Below, piece after piece: positions 6,700-7,312 of a stretch of 7,312 nucleotides of DNA (the stretch's first letter is position 1; every line of letters begins with the position of its first letter). This stretch comes from Deltaproteobacteria bacterium (GTDB lineage Bacteria; Desulfobacterota; Anaeroferrophillalia; Anaeroferrophillales; Tharpellaceae), in assembly GCA_013153415.1 (NCBI GenBank), contig JAADEO010000232.1, positions 1 to 7,312 of the forward strand, given 5' to 3'. The notes below the pieces were generated by a model. The model searched no databases, was not told the origin of the DNA, and saw only the letters and a list, made by a program, of their open reading frames with translations. Made by a program: the position numbers and the translations under genes.

Positions 6700-7312
6700 T
6701 CAGATGCCGGTCCGGTTGTTGACCAGAGCGTTCATCGCCGTCTGGATGTAGGCCCCGGAGAGGGTGGTCATCTCCTCGAGCAGAGCCGGGTCGTTTGCGG
6801 TCGCGATTTCCGCTTTGGGATAAAGGGTGTATTGATAAAGGTGCACATCACCGCCGGCGGGAGGATTTACCAGGATCTTATTGCCTCGCAGCATGGCCAC
6901 AGTGGGATCGGAGCCCGAAGGCTTGATGATGCCAAAACCGGGGTCGCGGGCTTCGAGGCGGAAAAGATTACGCCCCCAGCATTGATGCGTGAAGGGTTCG
7001 CCCAGCAGACCCATGATGGTGGGAACGATATCAACCTGGGTGGCGACGGTTGAGTGCCGGGCGCCGAATTGTTCCTGGAGTCCCTTTCCCAGAAACAGCA
7101 GCGGTATGTGAAAGCGCAGCAGGTCGATTTCGGTAAGCTGTGGCTGCAGGCAGAAGCCGTGGTCGCCGACAAGGACGAAAAGAGTGTCATTGTAGTAGCT
7201 TGAAGCCCGGACCCGGTCGAAGAATTCGCCCAGGGCCCAGTCGGCGTAGCGCATTGCCGTCAGGTGGCCGTTAAGATTCCCGTGGCCGGAGACCCTTGCT
7301 ATCGGCAGTGGT
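6700..7312 (-). CDS. LtaS-like sulfatase-fold transferase, C-terminal part (5' end outside window)
   Basis: The open frame continues to the right edge without a stop, giving 203 visible codons; the ATG at 7254 is internal, not the start. What is visible is the C-terminal half of a periplasmic catalytic domain: AMRYADWALGEFFDRV, then LFVLVGDHG with the metal-binding Asp-His pair, RFHIPLLFL, and STVATQVDIVPTIMGLLG, the order seen in LTA-synthase-like and related phosphoglycerol transferases. It is homologous to the complete LtaS-like protein in this window (compare NDYALGKFF and VATQMDVTATAIDLLG) but clearly diverged, with DHG where the other has DHN. The N-terminal membrane segments and nucleophile Thr are off the window, so the subfamily and substrate cannot be set. 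Its stop is 17 bp before the eptA-like start, indicating one operon. Confidence 0.85.
   Translation of the reverse strand, partial: PLPIARVSGHGNLNGHLTAMRYADWALGEFFDRVRASSYYNDTLFVLVGDHGFCLQPQLTEIDLLRFHIPLLFLGKGLQEQFGARHSTVATQVDIVPTIMGLLGEPFTHQCWGRNLFRLEARDPGFGIIKPSGSDPTVAMLRGNKILVNPPAGGDVHLYQYTLYPKAEIATANDPALLEEMTTLSGAYIQTAMNALVNNRTGI

Noticed and set aside
7252..7254. ATG at 7254 as the start of the right-edge transferase
   Set aside because: The frame stays open upstream and the preceding codons continue the family sequence (GNLNGHLTAMRYADWALGEF), so this Met is internal.

Overview
This is a compact, apparently collinear minus-strand block from a Gram-negative bacterium. It reads from the right edge to the left: a lipoteichoic-acid-synthase-like (LtaS/MdoB-type) transferase cut at its 5' end, an EptA/MCR-type phosphoethanolamine transferase, a second and complete LtaS-like membrane transferase, an OmpR/PmrA-type response regulator, and a methyl-accepting chemotaxis protein (MCP) cut a few codons before its likely end. 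The moderately GC-rich composition, the EptA-type enzyme, the Gram-negative style of LtaS-like protein and the 'TIEAARAGEAGKGF' type of MCP hairpin would suit a motile deltaproteobacterium (Desulfuromonas/Geobacter-like). That placement is inference and low confidence.

Right half (2773-7312): three enzymes of the alkaline phosphatase/sulfatase fold act at the outer face of the inner membrane. Each has the family's metal-binding Asp-His pair. Members of these families move phosphoethanolamine or phosphoglycerol head groups from phospholipids onto envelope glycans or lipid A. The first two genes are 17 bp apart. A 223-bp gap with a hairpin and a tandem 9-bp AT-rich repeat separates the second from the third.

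Left half (1-2664): the response regulator starts 108 bp after the third transferase, and its stop codon overlaps the MCP start (TGATG), so those two proteins are probably translationally coupled. The MCP has two membrane segments, a roughly 255-residue all-helical periplasmic sensor resembling the helical bimodular (HBM) type, a HAMP domain and a canonical signalling hairpin.

The order eptA then OmpR-type regulator recalls pmrCAB (eptA-pmrA-pmrB) of enterobacteria. Here an extra LtaS-like gene lies between them, and the position usually held by the histidine kinase is taken by an MCP. No kinase is visible, although one could lie just beyond the left edge. The working picture, which is inference, is an envelope-remodelling module whose regulator is co-expressed with a chemoreceptor. 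No RNA gene, mobile element or CRISPR array was seen, and there is no gene-free stretch longer than 300 bp.
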